Origin: Psychrobacter sp.
GTDB lineage: Bacteria; Pseudomonadota; Gammaproteobacteria; Pseudomonadales; Moraxellaceae
NCBI GenBank assembly: GCA_020024075.1
Contig: JAHHUJ010000040.1
Location: forward strand, 1-12,700
Direction of reading: 5' to 3'
DNA: 12,700 nucleotides
Shown: piece after piece, positions 1 through 5,937 of the stretch
Layout: the number at the start of each line of letters is the position of its first letter
Numbering within the stretch: position 1 is the stretch's first letter
The notes under the pieces: model-generated
Database searches by the model: none
Seen by the model: only the letters and a program-made list of their open reading frames with translations
What the model was told of the DNA's origin: nothing
Program-made: the position numbers and the translations under genes

Positions 1-1
1 G

Positions 2-556
2 CGAGCAACGCCTAGAGGTACACAAGTTAAACCGAACGATAATATTGGTTATTTTAACCACTCACAGTCCAACCAAGACATTGATATCCTTAGATACGAT
101 AACGAAAAATCATACAGCTTAATTAATTTAGATAGCAACCAAGTTATTAACCGTATTAATAACAAGACTTACCAGAACCTAAGCCAAGCAAAAAACATCA
201 AGTTTTATGAGTTTGGTAAAGGTATTGTCGAGTCTGCTATATTTATGTCAAACAAGGGTATTTGTCAGGACTTTGACAGCAAGGACGGTATTAATGTGGA
301 TTTTGTAACCAATTACTATTCAAATGTTTATCAAAACCCGAATGAATTTACAACGACCTTTGCTAACATTCAAATATATCAAAACAGCCCTAGCCGCTTA
401 ATTAGTGAAAAAATAGAGGCTCACTCAAATAACCCTGCGACTGAACAACAATTAAAGCAGACGATAATGGCCGAAAAAAGCCAGTTATTACAGGCAGATG
501 CAGGTAAGCTGCATAGCTTTATCCAATACTTATGTATTGGTCAGCTCAAGCAGTAG
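2..556 (+). CDS. Unrecognised protein, 3' part only (5' end outside window)
   Basis: The frame is open from the first complete codon at position 2 to the TAG at 554-556. This gives 184 residues of a gene whose start lies upstream of the window. An internal ATG at 245 opens the same frame, but the preceding 81 codons have no stop and the same Asn/Ser/Tyr/Ile-rich character, so I treat it as internal. The protein is polar, rich in Asn, Gln, Ser and Tyr, and shows no obvious membrane segment in the visible part. Two cysteines are present, one in SNKGICQDF and one near the end in YLCIGQL. The C-terminal third (from about residue 135) looks helical. I do not recognise the family. Base composition is visibly more AT-rich than rluB downstream, which could mean weak constraint or acquisition. 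A 158-168 base gap with a promoter follows, so it is not coupled to rluB. Confidence 0.7.
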   Translation, partial: RATPRGTQVKPNDNIGYFNHSQSNQDIDILRYDNEKSYSLINLDSNQVINRINNKTYQNLSQAKNIKFYEFGKGIVESAIFMSNKGICQDFDSKDGINVDFVTNYYSNVYQNPNEFTTTFANIQIYQNSPSRLISEKIEAHSNNPATEQQLKQTIMAEKSQLLQADAGKLHSFIQYLCIGQLKQ

Positions 557-578
557 TTAACAGTCCAGTAATAGTTAA
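551..578. repeat. Short imperfect tandem duplication spanning the stop codon
   Basis: CAGTAGTTAA (551-560, containing the TAG stop of the upstream gene) recurs as CAGTAATAGTTAA (566-578), a copy that differs by a 3-base insertion, with a 15-base period. It is one of several such stop-spanning duplications in this window. Confidence 0.5.
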
Positions 579-647
579 GATTTAGGATTGTATTGCTCTT
601 GGGTAAGATAATTGTCACAGCTTAGCGATAATCTATGTTAATTAGCG

Positions 648-653
648 TATAAT
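648..653 (+). promoter_or_regulatory. Candidate -10 box for rluB
   Basis: A perfect TATAAT lies about 70 bases upstream of the rluB start. No good -35 hexamer is found at 16-18 bases; the nearest TTGTCA (612-617) is too far away. This is the best promoter candidate in the 557-724 gap. Confidence 0.45.
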
Positions 654-679
654 AGCCTGCGTAATTTTACAAACTCCTC

Positions 680-697
680 CTACATTGTGAAATGTAG
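680..697 (+). promoter_or_regulatory. 5'-leader hairpin with GNRA tetraloop upstream of rluB
   Basis: CTACATT (680-686) and AATGTAG (691-697) form a perfect 7-bp stem closed by the loop GTGA, a GNRA-class tetraloop. It sits 14 bases upstream of the rluB Shine-Dalgarno sequence and is preceded by CTCCTCC (674-680), which is complementary to purine-rich ribosome binding sites. The structure is seen in the sequence; any role in translation control is inference. Confidence 0.4.
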
Positions 698-724
698 CCA
701 CTCACCGATTCAAGGATGCATAAC

Positions 725-1756
725 ATGCCTCAATCAAATCAAACAAACCCTACCCCAGAAAGCGATGTCTATACCGATCATAACGGTGACTATCAATTCG
801 CCACTTCAACCACTCAAACTAGTACTGCTGGTACCGAAAAGCTACAAAAAGCATTGGCCCGCATGGGCTTAGGCTCACGTCGTCAAATGGAAGAAGTAAT
901 CAAAGCAGGTCGCGTTTCTATCAACCAGAAGCCTGCCACCATTGGTGACCGTGTCGAGCTAGGCGATGAAATCCGTGTCGATGGCCGCTTAATCAAATAC
1001 AAATCAGAGCGTGAAAAGCGCCGCCGTGTTTTGGCTTACTATAAGCCAGAAGGTGAGATTTGTTCTGCCAATGACCCTGAGGGTCGCACCACAGTATTTG
1101 AGCGTTTACCGAAGCTAACCCATGATCGCTGGATCATGGTAGGCCGTCTAGATATTAACTCTACCGGTCTATTATTATTCACTAACGATGGTGAATTGGC
1201 ACACCGCTTAATGCACCCCTCGAATGAGATTGTTCGTGAATATGCAGTACGTGTATTGGGCGAGTTAACCCCTGAGATGATGAAGAACTTAACCGATGGG
1301 GTGATGCTTGAAGATGGCCTAGCGAAGTTTGAAGATATCAAACAAGGCGGCGGTGAAGGTGTCAACAAATGGTATCACGTTAAGCTAAAAGAAGGGCGTA
1401 ACCGTGAAGTACGCCGTCTAATCGAATCTCAAGGTCTGAAAGTAAGCCGTCTACTGCGTACCAGCTATGGCTCGGTAGATTTACCAAAAGAGCTACGTAC
1501 TGGCCGCTTTATTGAATTAGATCGTAAAGAAATTCACCGTCTGATTGATCTAGTGGGTATCCGCCCTCGTGAAGACATGGGTGTCCATGGTAAAGCAAAA
1601 GAGAAAAAAGAGCGCTTCCAGAAAAAACCAATGAAAGCCCGTACTATCCGTACCAGCTCTAGAAGTGGCCGAGCCAATACTGCCGGTAGAAACTCTAACC
1701 CTAGCTCTAGCAATACCCGCGGTAGAAACACTGGTAACAGAGGCTCTAAGCGCTAA
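725..1756 (+). CDS. rluB: 23S rRNA pseudouridine synthase RluB
   Basis: This enzyme converts a single uridine (U2605 in E. coli numbering) of 23S rRNA to pseudouridine in the peptidyl transferase region. Numbered from the ATG at 725 (343 residues), an S4 RNA-binding domain starts near EKLQKALARMGLGSRRQMEE (about 38-95). The RsuA/RluB-type catalytic domain follows: VLAYYKPEGEICSANDPEGR, then the signature GRLDINSTGLLLFTNDGEL with catalytic Asp143, and EGRNREVRRL further on. The last 60 residues are a basic, Ser/Gly/Asn/Arg-rich tail, probably disordered; E. coli RluB has a similar basic tail but is about 290 residues long. I chose the ATG at 725 because AAGGA (712-716) lies 8 bases upstream. 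An in-frame ATG at 716 overlaps that site and has no ribosome binding site of its own. A roughly 35-residue polar extension precedes the S4 domain. The gene is monocistronic, ending at a strong terminator. Confidence 0.95.
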   Translation: MPQSNQTNPTPESDVYTDHNGDYQFATSTTQTSTAGTEKLQKALARMGLGSRRQMEEVIKAGRVSINQKPATIGDRVELGDEIRVDGRLIKYKSEREKRRRVLAYYKPEGEICSANDPEGRTTVFERLPKLTHDRWIMVGRLDINSTGLLLFTNDGELAHRLMHPSNEIVREYAVRVLGELTPEMMKNLTDGVMLEDGLAKFEDIKQGGGEGVNKWYHVKLKEGRNREVRRLIESQGLKVSRLLRTSYGSVDLPKELRTGRFIELDRKEIHRLIDLVGIRPREDMGVHGKAKEKKERFQKKPMKARTIRTSSRSGRANTAGRNSNPSSSNTRGRNTGNRGSKR

Positions 1757-1788
1757 TTAACCTCTAAACTGACCTTGCCAAAATTAAC

Positions 1789-1819
1789 AAAAGCCCTTAG
1801 TTATTCACTAAGGGCTTTT
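1789..1819. terminator. Bidirectional intrinsic terminator after rluB
   Basis: AAAAGCCCTTAG (1789-1800) and CTAAGGGCTTTT (1808-1819) form a perfect 12-bp stem with a 7-base loop. On the plus strand it is followed by further T. On the minus strand the A tract becomes a T tract, so it can also end the 1842-2444 gene transcribed towards it. Confidence 0.9.
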
Positions 1820-1841
1820 TGGTTTGTAGCACCGACTAATG

Positions 1842-2444
1842 TTAACGCTGATCTAGATAGCGCTGCATTACCTGCATCTGCTGCAAGGCTTCACTTTGAC
1901 AACCTTCGAGCAAGCCATCTAGCTTGGTTTCAATTTTCATCAATACTTCTAGCAGTAAACCTAGTGCTTGGGCTTTATTTTCACTAATTTGCTCTTCACT
2001 GTGAGCTTGCCTATTGGCATAGGCAGTTGTCGATGCTCTATTGGCCGCTTGCTGCAGTAATTCCTCATGATGAGCAATACGCTGATAACTCTCAATCAGC
2101 TCTGGCAAACGGCTCTGCAATAGCTTACTTACCATAAACTCATCTTCAGAGACTATCGGAGTTTGACCGGCCTGAACTGCCTCATTGCGCCACTGCTGCA
2201 AGATATCGGCCTTACCATCAATCCGTAACAGCTGCTCTACGATGGCGGGGGGCAACCCTTTTATTTGATCATCGACTAAGGTCAGCTGCAACATTGGCGG
2301 CGGCGGCAACTGCGAAGGCTCAACATATTTAAGCGTGCCAGGAGTGATACCAACCGCGCGATGAAAAGCCAGCCACCCCTTACGGCCCACATAGCCTGCT
2401 GCTGCTAACGCTGCTACTCCTACTGCACCGATCAGAACGCTCAT
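1842..2444 (-). CDS. Membrane-anchored protein of unknown function (paralogue of the 2533-3123 gene)
   Basis: A 200-residue protein that I do not recognise. Residues 2-20 form an Ala/Gly/Val-rich hydrophobic segment, followed by RK and KGW, so it is probably a single-pass anchor or uncleaved signal with a soluble C-terminal part. A Pro-rich stretch (PPPP, 47-50) follows. Helical segments come next: about 65-92 (LPPAIVEQLL), 103-135 (LPELIESYQRI) and 155-200. The C-terminal motif LLEVLMKIETKLDGLLEG followed by QRYLDQR matches the upstream neighbour (LLEVLSTVETQFDDLLDA, NRYLQQRFEK). The segments LPPAIVEQL and LPELIESYQRI also have counterparts there, so the two are diverged tandem duplicates. 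This copy lacks the neighbour's EF-hand-like loop. The start is supported by AGAGGT about 10 bases upstream. It lies 88 bases downstream of the paralogue on the same strand. Confidence 0.75.
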   Translation of the reverse strand: MSVLIGAVGVAALAAAGYVGRKGWLAFHRAVGITPGTLKYVEPSQLPPPPMLQLTLVDDQIKGLPPAIVEQLLRIDGKADILQQWRNEAVQAGQTPIVSEDEFMVSKLLQSRLPELIESYQRIAHHEELLQQAANRASTTAYANRQAHSEEQISENKAQALGLLLEVLMKIETKLDGLLEGCQSEALQQMQVMQRYLDQR

Positions 2445-2497
2445 TTATCTTAATTACCTCTTATCTAATATTGCTTGTTAGATTATATCTTTTTCAT

Positions 2498-2530
2498 ATT
2501 ATAGTCATGGCTTTCATGACACTCATGGCT
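2498..2530 (-). promoter_or_regulatory. Inverted/iterated CATG repeat abutting a TATAAT on the minus strand
   Basis: Between the paralogues, TCATG occurs three times at a 9-base period (2505, 2514, 2523). The first two form an inverted repeat, GTCATG (2504-2509) and CATGAC (2515-2520), with a 5-base centre. On the minus strand this repeat directly precedes TATAAT (2498-2503), a candidate -10 for the 1842-2444 gene. No good -35 is visible. This may be an operator; the role is inference. Confidence 0.35.
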
Positions 2531-2532
2531 GT

Positions 2533-3123
2533 CTATTTTTCGAATCGCTGCTGCAAATAGCGATTGGTTGCCAACAGCTTCTGACCATCTTGATGGTAAG
2601 CGGCATCTAACAAATCATCAAATTGAGTCTCTACTGTACTCAGCACCTCTAATAGAGCTTCTTTACCCGTCATGTCTGAGTTCTTAATCTTGGTGGTATC
2701 CGCCCGGCTAGACTCAGTACTGATTTTTTCAGCTGAAATAACAACGGTTTTATTTGGGGTGCTGTCTAAGTCATGCAACCGGCGATAGTCTGCAACCGCT
2801 TCAGGAATATGAGTATCCATCACATTTTTAATCATGATATAAGTCTCAGTGACGGCATCTGAGTCATCAATAACTCCGTCATTGTTGGTATCCCCATAAA
2901 GCATTTTTAGCTTTTCACCTTTATTATTGATGCTGTCTAGCTTTTGTTTTACCTCTGCTGGCAAACTCTTCTCTGGAATATAACCCAATTGCGGCATGGC
3001 CTTGTACTGTAGCATTTTGGGCTGAGTCAGTTTTTTTATGCCTCGATAACCCAAATATATGCCCGCTGCAGGTAGCACCCCATATAATATAAACATCAGT
3101 ACTATTGCAGTTGCTTGCGTCAT
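2533..3123 (-). CDS. Membrane-anchored protein with an EF-hand/dockerin-like Ca2+ loop, unknown function
   Basis: A 196-residue protein that I cannot assign to a named family. Residues 5-27 are a hydrophobic helix (ATAIVLMFILYGVLPAAGIY), most likely a single membrane anchor. At 78-89 it carries GDTNNDGVIDDSD, a near-ideal calcium-loop pattern: Asp78, Asn80, Asp82, Gly83, Ile85, Asp86 and Asp89 at loop positions 1, 3, 5, 6, 8, 9 and 12. An Asp rather than Glu at position 12 is the dockerin-like form. A Ser/Thr/Lys-rich linker (about 120-150) precedes a C-terminal helical module (154-196, LLEVLSTVETQFDDLLDA and RYLQQRF) shared with the gene downstream. The start is supported by AAAGGA (minus strand, 3130-3135). 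It is divergent from the exporter gene at 3269. Soluble-domain topology and true Ca2+ binding are inferences. Confidence 0.75.
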   Translation of the reverse strand: MTQATAIVLMFILYGVLPAAGIYLGYRGIKKLTQPKMLQYKAMPQLGYIPEKSLPAEVKQKLDSINNKGEKLKMLYGDTNNDGVIDDSDAVTETYIMIKNVMDTHIPEAVADYRRLHDLDSTPNKTVVISAEKISTESSRADTTKIKNSDMTGKEALLEVLSTVETQFDDLLDAAYHQDGQKLLATNRYLQQRFEK

Positions 3124-3201
3124 ATACCCATCCTTTCTTTTTTTATTATCAGTCTGCGTAACTCAAAGCTCATCTAAAACTCATCTACAATTTATATACT
3201 C

Positions 3202-3207
3202 TATAAT
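3202..3207 (+). promoter_or_regulatory. Candidate -10 box for the LysE/ArgO-type exporter
   Basis: TATAAT lies 61 bases upstream of the ATG at 3269. No convincing -35 hexamer precedes it; the region upstream is a tandem CTCATCTAAAA/CTCATCTACAA 11-mer. The exporter has only a weak ribosome binding site (CTAAG). Confidence 0.35.
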
Positions 3208-3268
3208 GAACTCTCAACAATGGCCTTGTCCATTTCTCTATTTTAATAACTCACTCTAAGATAACTAC

Positions 3269-3862
3269 ATGGATTATGTATCTGGCTTCGCTCTAGGTTT
3301 ATCACTAATATTCGCCATTGGCTCCCAAAACGCTTTTATTCTTAAGCAAGGCCTTAAAAAACAACACGTTTTTGCTCTCTGTCTGTTTTGTGCCATCTCC
3401 GATGCCTTATTAATAACCGCTGGAGTCGCTGGATTTGGGGTGATTACCGCCAAATATCCCAATATTGTCACCATCGCAAAAATTGCTGGCGCTTTATTCT
3501 TATTGGGTTATGGATTACAAAGCTTATACGCCAGTGTCAGCAAATCTCATGCCCTCATTGAAGACAATCACTCTGTGAGCAGTCTAAAAAAATCATTATT
3601 GCTGTGCTTCGGATTCACTTGGCTAAACCCCCACGTTTATTTAGACACTTTGGTACTGGTGGGAATGGTTTCAACGGGAGCTGAGAGTAAAGTGGAGTTC
3701 GGGTTGGGAGCAGTGAGCGCCTCGTTTGTGTTCTTCTTTAGCTTAGGTTATGGTGCGAGATTATTATCGCCACTATTTGCCAAACCAAAAGCTTGGAACA
3801 TTTTGGACGCTATTATTGGTCTGCTAATGATTTATCTGGCTTGGCATTTATATAGTAGCTGA
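3269..3862 (+). CDS. LysE/ArgO-family basic amino acid exporter
   Basis: A 197-residue inner-membrane protein with about six hydrophobic segments (roughly 2-24, 36-58, 65-88, 108-130, 144-166, 176-195). The family signatures are clear: IGSQNAFILKQG (17-28) near the N-terminus, CAISDALLITAG (41-52), and WLNPHVYLDT (118-127). These correspond to the same blocks in E. coli ArgO (arginine exporter) and Corynebacterium LysE (lysine/arginine exporter). The family exports basic amino acids using the membrane potential and is usually switched on by a LysR-type regulator (LysG/ArgP). No such regulator gene is adjacent here. Substrate cannot be settled from sequence, so I give no symbol. The gene stands alone, divergent from the paralogue pair and convergent with marC. 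A second lysine exporter (lysO) lies about 7 kb away. Its TGA stop is part of a 13-bp tandem duplication. Confidence 0.9.
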   Translation: MDYVSGFALGLSLIFAIGSQNAFILKQGLKKQHVFALCLFCAISDALLITAGVAGFGVITAKYPNIVTIAKIAGALFLLGYGLQSLYASVSKSHALIEDNHSVSSLKKSLLLCFGFTWLNPHVYLDTLVLVGMVSTGAESKVEFGLGAVSASFVFFFSLGYGARLLSPLFAKPKAWNILDAIIGLLMIYLAWHLYSS

Positions 3863-3878
3863 TATTAGTAGCTGATAT
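3853..3878. repeat. Perfect 13-bp tandem duplication across the exporter stop codon
   Basis: TAGTAGCTGATAT occurs at 3853-3865 and again, directly adjacent, at 3866-3878. The first copy contains the final Ser codons and the TGA stop (3860-3862). Confidence 0.85.
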
Positions 3879-3909
3879 CATCGCTAATTTGGCTAGGTAA
3901 ATTGTCAAC

Positions 3910-3923
3910 TAGCTCATGAGCTA
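3910..3923. repeat. 14-bp perfect palindrome between convergent genes
   Basis: TAGCTCATGAGCTA reads the same on both strands. It lies between the ends of the exporter and marC genes. It has no T tract and is too short to be a convincing intrinsic terminator. No other terminator is visible in 3863-3976. Confidence 0.5.
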
Positions 3924-3957
3924 AGCAAGTGGTCAAAAATAATTAAGACTATCAACG

Positions 3958-3990
3958 TTAGGCTAGGCTTGAAAGTTTAGGCTAGGCTTG
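3958..3990. repeat. 14-bp direct repeat duplicating the end of marC
   Basis: TTAGGCTAGGCTTG occurs at 3958-3971 and 3977-3990, a 19-base period. The second copy encodes, on the minus strand, the last codons and TAA stop of marC. The first copy is a duplicate just beyond the stop. Confidence 0.8.
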
Positions 3991-4618
3991 GAAAAATAGT
4001 ACGAATACCACTGACTAAAATTTCAATGGCTACTGCTGCCAACAACATACCCATGATACGGCTAATAATGTTCAGCCCAGTATCACCCAATAATCTACTC
4101 AAGCGTCCTGCGGCCATTAATGCCAGATAACAAAAAACAGCAATTAACAACCCAGCAATAATAATCGCCAATTTTTGTTGCCAATTGGAAACTTGAGCTG
4201 AATAAATAATAACGGTTGAGATACCACCAGGACCTACCATCATGGGTATAGCTAACGGTACTACTGCTGCTGCTGTACTCCCAATGCTCTCAACACTGTC
4301 ATCAATATCAACGTTTTCTTGATCCGGTTTAACTGGGTTACCCTCACCATTCATCATATTAATGGCAATCAAAAACACCAGTACCCCACCTGCCACTTGG
4401 AACGAGCCTACTGAGATACCTAGGGCTTTTAGCAGACTTTCACCAGCGATAGTAAAGAAGGCAATGGTAATAAAAACAGTCAAGCTACTGATACGCGCAA
4501 ACCGGCGCCTATCAACCATGCTGTAGCCTCGAGTCGAATCTAAAAATAGGGTTAGCGCACTAAAGGGATTAATTAGTACCAAAAACGCTATCATTATTTT
4601 TACAATTTCGGTGTCCAT
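3977..4618 (-). CDS. MarC-family integral membrane protein
   Basis: A 213-residue inner-membrane protein of the MarC/YhgN family (UPF0056). The role of this family is still unclear; E. coli MarC was once linked to antibiotic resistance, but that was not upheld, and some archaeal members have been reported to transport small amino acids. Six hydrophobic segments are seen at about 5-25, 43-62, 66-88, 116-140, 148-170 and 185-206. Family blocks are INPFSALTLFL (16-26) and PLAIPMMVGPGGIST (121-135). A hydrophilic, acidic loop at 90-113 (GNPVKPDQENVDIDDSVES) separates the two halves, each with three helices, as is usual for the family. GAGG (minus strand, 4627-4630) is the ribosome binding site. 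The gene is alone, convergent with the LysE/ArgO-type exporter. The C-terminus overlaps a short duplication. Confidence 0.88.
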   Translation of the reverse strand: MDTEIVKIMIAFLVLINPFSALTLFLDSTRGYSMVDRRRFARISSLTVFITIAFFTIAGESLLKALGISVGSFQVAGGVLVFLIAINMMNGEGNPVKPDQENVDIDDSVESIGSTAAAVVPLAIPMMVGPGGISTVIIYSAQVSNWQQKLAIIIAGLLIAVFCYLALMAAGRLSRLLGDTGLNIISRIMGMLLAAVAIEILVSGIRTIFPSLA

Positions 4619-4857
4619 AAAGGGCGCCTCAGTTTGTAGAAAAAGGGCAGTATTAGCACATGCAGGATTGGTAAGCTGCTCTCTGCATACCCCCTATCTA
4701 ATAAGGAAAAACTAGTAAAGAAAAGGGTTAATTATAAGGCAATAACTGCTCTATGTATCGCTCAAGTAGCATATTATTACAAGCTTGAGCCGCTCACTTA
4801 CTTTACTACAAAGATTTTGTCATAGTCAAAATAAACTACAGGCACCTCAAGCAAGGC

Positions 4858-5772
4858 TTAAGCCGAAAAGTCCATTCCAATATCTAGCGCAGTGGTACTG
4901 TGAGTCAGATATCCCATAGCAATAAAATCTACCCCAGTTTCAGCCACAGCTACGACGCTGTCTGGGGTAATACCACCTGAGGCTTCTGTTTTTACTCGGC
5001 CACTGGGGTGTGTTTTACATAAAGCCACTGCTTCACGTAAGGTGTCAGGGCTCATATTGTCTAATAGCACTAGCTCTGCTCCTGCTTCAAGCGCTTGCTT
5101 TAACTGCTCCAAGGTGTCAACTTCAATCTCAATAGGAATTAGGTGACCTGCCAGCTGTTTGGCTTGCTCAATGGCCTTAGCAATATTACCGGCAATGGCA
5201 ATATGGTTGTCTTTAATTAAGATAGCATCATCCAGACCCAAACGGTGGTTACGACCGCCACCACAACGGACGGCGTATTTTTGCACAATGCGCAAACCAG
5301 GAATGGTCTTACGAGTACAAGTAATCTGTGCTGGATAATCAGCCACCAGATCGACTACCTTACGAGTGGCCGTAGCAATACCGCTTAGATGAGTCATAAA
5401 GTTAAGGGCAGTACGCTCAGCGGTCAATAAATTGCGAGCATTGCCACTAATGGTGGCTAGAGTTTGACCCGCTGTTACCCAAGCACCATCATGGGTATGG
5501 GCGGTGAACTCAATAGAGCCATCGACTTGAGCAAAGGCCAGTCTCGCTAAATCCAGACCACACACCACGCCCTCATCACGAACGCTCAAAGTTAACGTCG
5601 CTTGCTTGTCAGCTGGTATCGTCGCTTGCGAGGTTACATCACCACGGCGACCTAAGTCTTCTACTAAGGCACTTTCTACCAAGGGCAGCAACAATACATC
5701 ATTTAAAGGAGGTACGTGAAAGTCTGCGGCATGAGAAGTCTGCTGAATGCTAGTATTAGGCGTTGAAGACAT
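4858..5772 (-). CDS. nadC: Nicotinate-nucleotide pyrophosphorylase (quinolinate phosphoribosyltransferase)
   Basis: NadC converts quinolinate and PRPP to nicotinate mononucleotide, CO2 and pyrophosphate, the last dedicated step of de novo NAD synthesis. The 304-residue protein has the N-terminal open-faced sandwich domain (VEDLGRRGDVTSQ, 37-49) and the barrel domain. Phosphoribosyl and quinolinate-binding blocks are TCTRKTIPGLRIVQKYAV (151-168), GGGRNHRLGLDDAILIKDNH (171-190), EIEVDT (215-220), LLDNM (236-240) and EASGGI (263-268). An N-terminal extension of about 20 residues precedes the usual family start. AAGGA (minus strand, 5779-5783) lies 6 bases from the ATG. The gene has its own promoter with an inverted-repeat operator (5836-5863) that matches the one at nadA. 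It is therefore probably controlled by NadQ, encoded just upstream. The stop lies in the palindrome GGCTTAAGCC. Confidence 0.97.
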   Translation of the reverse strand: MSSTPNTSIQQTSHAADFHVPPLNDVLLLPLVESALVEDLGRRGDVTSQATIPADKQATLTLSVRDEGVVCGLDLARLAFAQVDGSIEFTAHTHDGAWVTAGQTLATISGNARNLLTAERTALNFMTHLSGIATATRKVVDLVADYPAQITCTRKTIPGLRIVQKYAVRCGGGRNHRLGLDDAILIKDNHIAIAGNIAKAIEQAKQLAGHLIPIEIEVDTLEQLKQALEAGAELVLLDNMSPDTLREAVALCKTHPSGRVKTEASGGITPDSVVAVAETGVDFIAMGYLTHSTTALDIGMDFSA

Positions 5773-5812
5773 AAAGGGTCCTTGATAGTTATTTTTTACA
5801 ATAAAATAAAAA

Positions 5813-5833
5813 GTTAAGGCAAAAAACCTTAAC
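5813..5833 (-). terminator. Intrinsic terminator-like hairpin between nadQ and nadC
   Basis: On the minus strand GTTAAGG (5833-5827) and CCTTAAC (5819-5813) form a 7-bp stem with a T-rich 7-base loop, followed by TTTTTATTTTATT. It should end nadQ transcription. It lies just downstream of the predicted nadC -10 (5836-5841), so a nadC transcript starting near 5828-5830 would begin inside the 5' arm and lose part of the stem. Confidence 0.65.
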
Positions 5834-5835
5834 CA

Positions 5836-5863
5836 ATAATACTCATAATGAGCATAAATATAA
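5836..5863 (-). promoter_or_regulatory. nadC promoter with embedded NadQ-type operator
   Basis: On the minus strand, TTATAT (5863-5858) and TATTAT (5841-5836) are 16 bases apart. The operator (5837-5857) has arms TTATGCTC and GAGTATTA around a 5-base centre; the second arm matches the palindromic partner at 6 of 8 positions. The same arms, spacing and register occur upstream of nadA. Assignment to NadQ rests on this match and on gene neighbourhood. Confidence 0.72.
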
Positions 5864-5899
5864 CGAAGAAAAACTGCTTTAGCAATAACTAATCTAAGC

Positions 5900-5937
5900 C
5901 TAATTATTAATCAACGTCTAATTATTGAGGATCAACG
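5900..5937. repeat. Imperfect tandem duplication spanning the nadQ stop codon
   Basis: CTAATTATT-AATCAACG (5900-5916) and CTAATTATT-GAG-GATCAACG (5918-5937) are the same block with a 3-base insertion and one change. The second copy contains the TGA stop of nadQ (minus strand, 5932-5934). Confidence 0.55.

Noticed and set aside
687..872. Small plus-strand frame overlapping the rluB start
   Set aside because: It overlaps the rluB N-terminus in another frame, lacks a ribosome binding site and has no coding features.
1775..1987. Plus-strand open frame of 70 codons after rluB
   Set aside because: It runs through the terminator hairpin and then opposite the minus-strand paralogue gene, and has no ribosome binding site.
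4760..4790. Hairpin GCTCAAG/CTTGAGC between marC and nadC as a nadC terminator
   Set aside because: The stem is 7 bp with a 17-base loop and no T tract follows on the minus strand. It is too weak to call.
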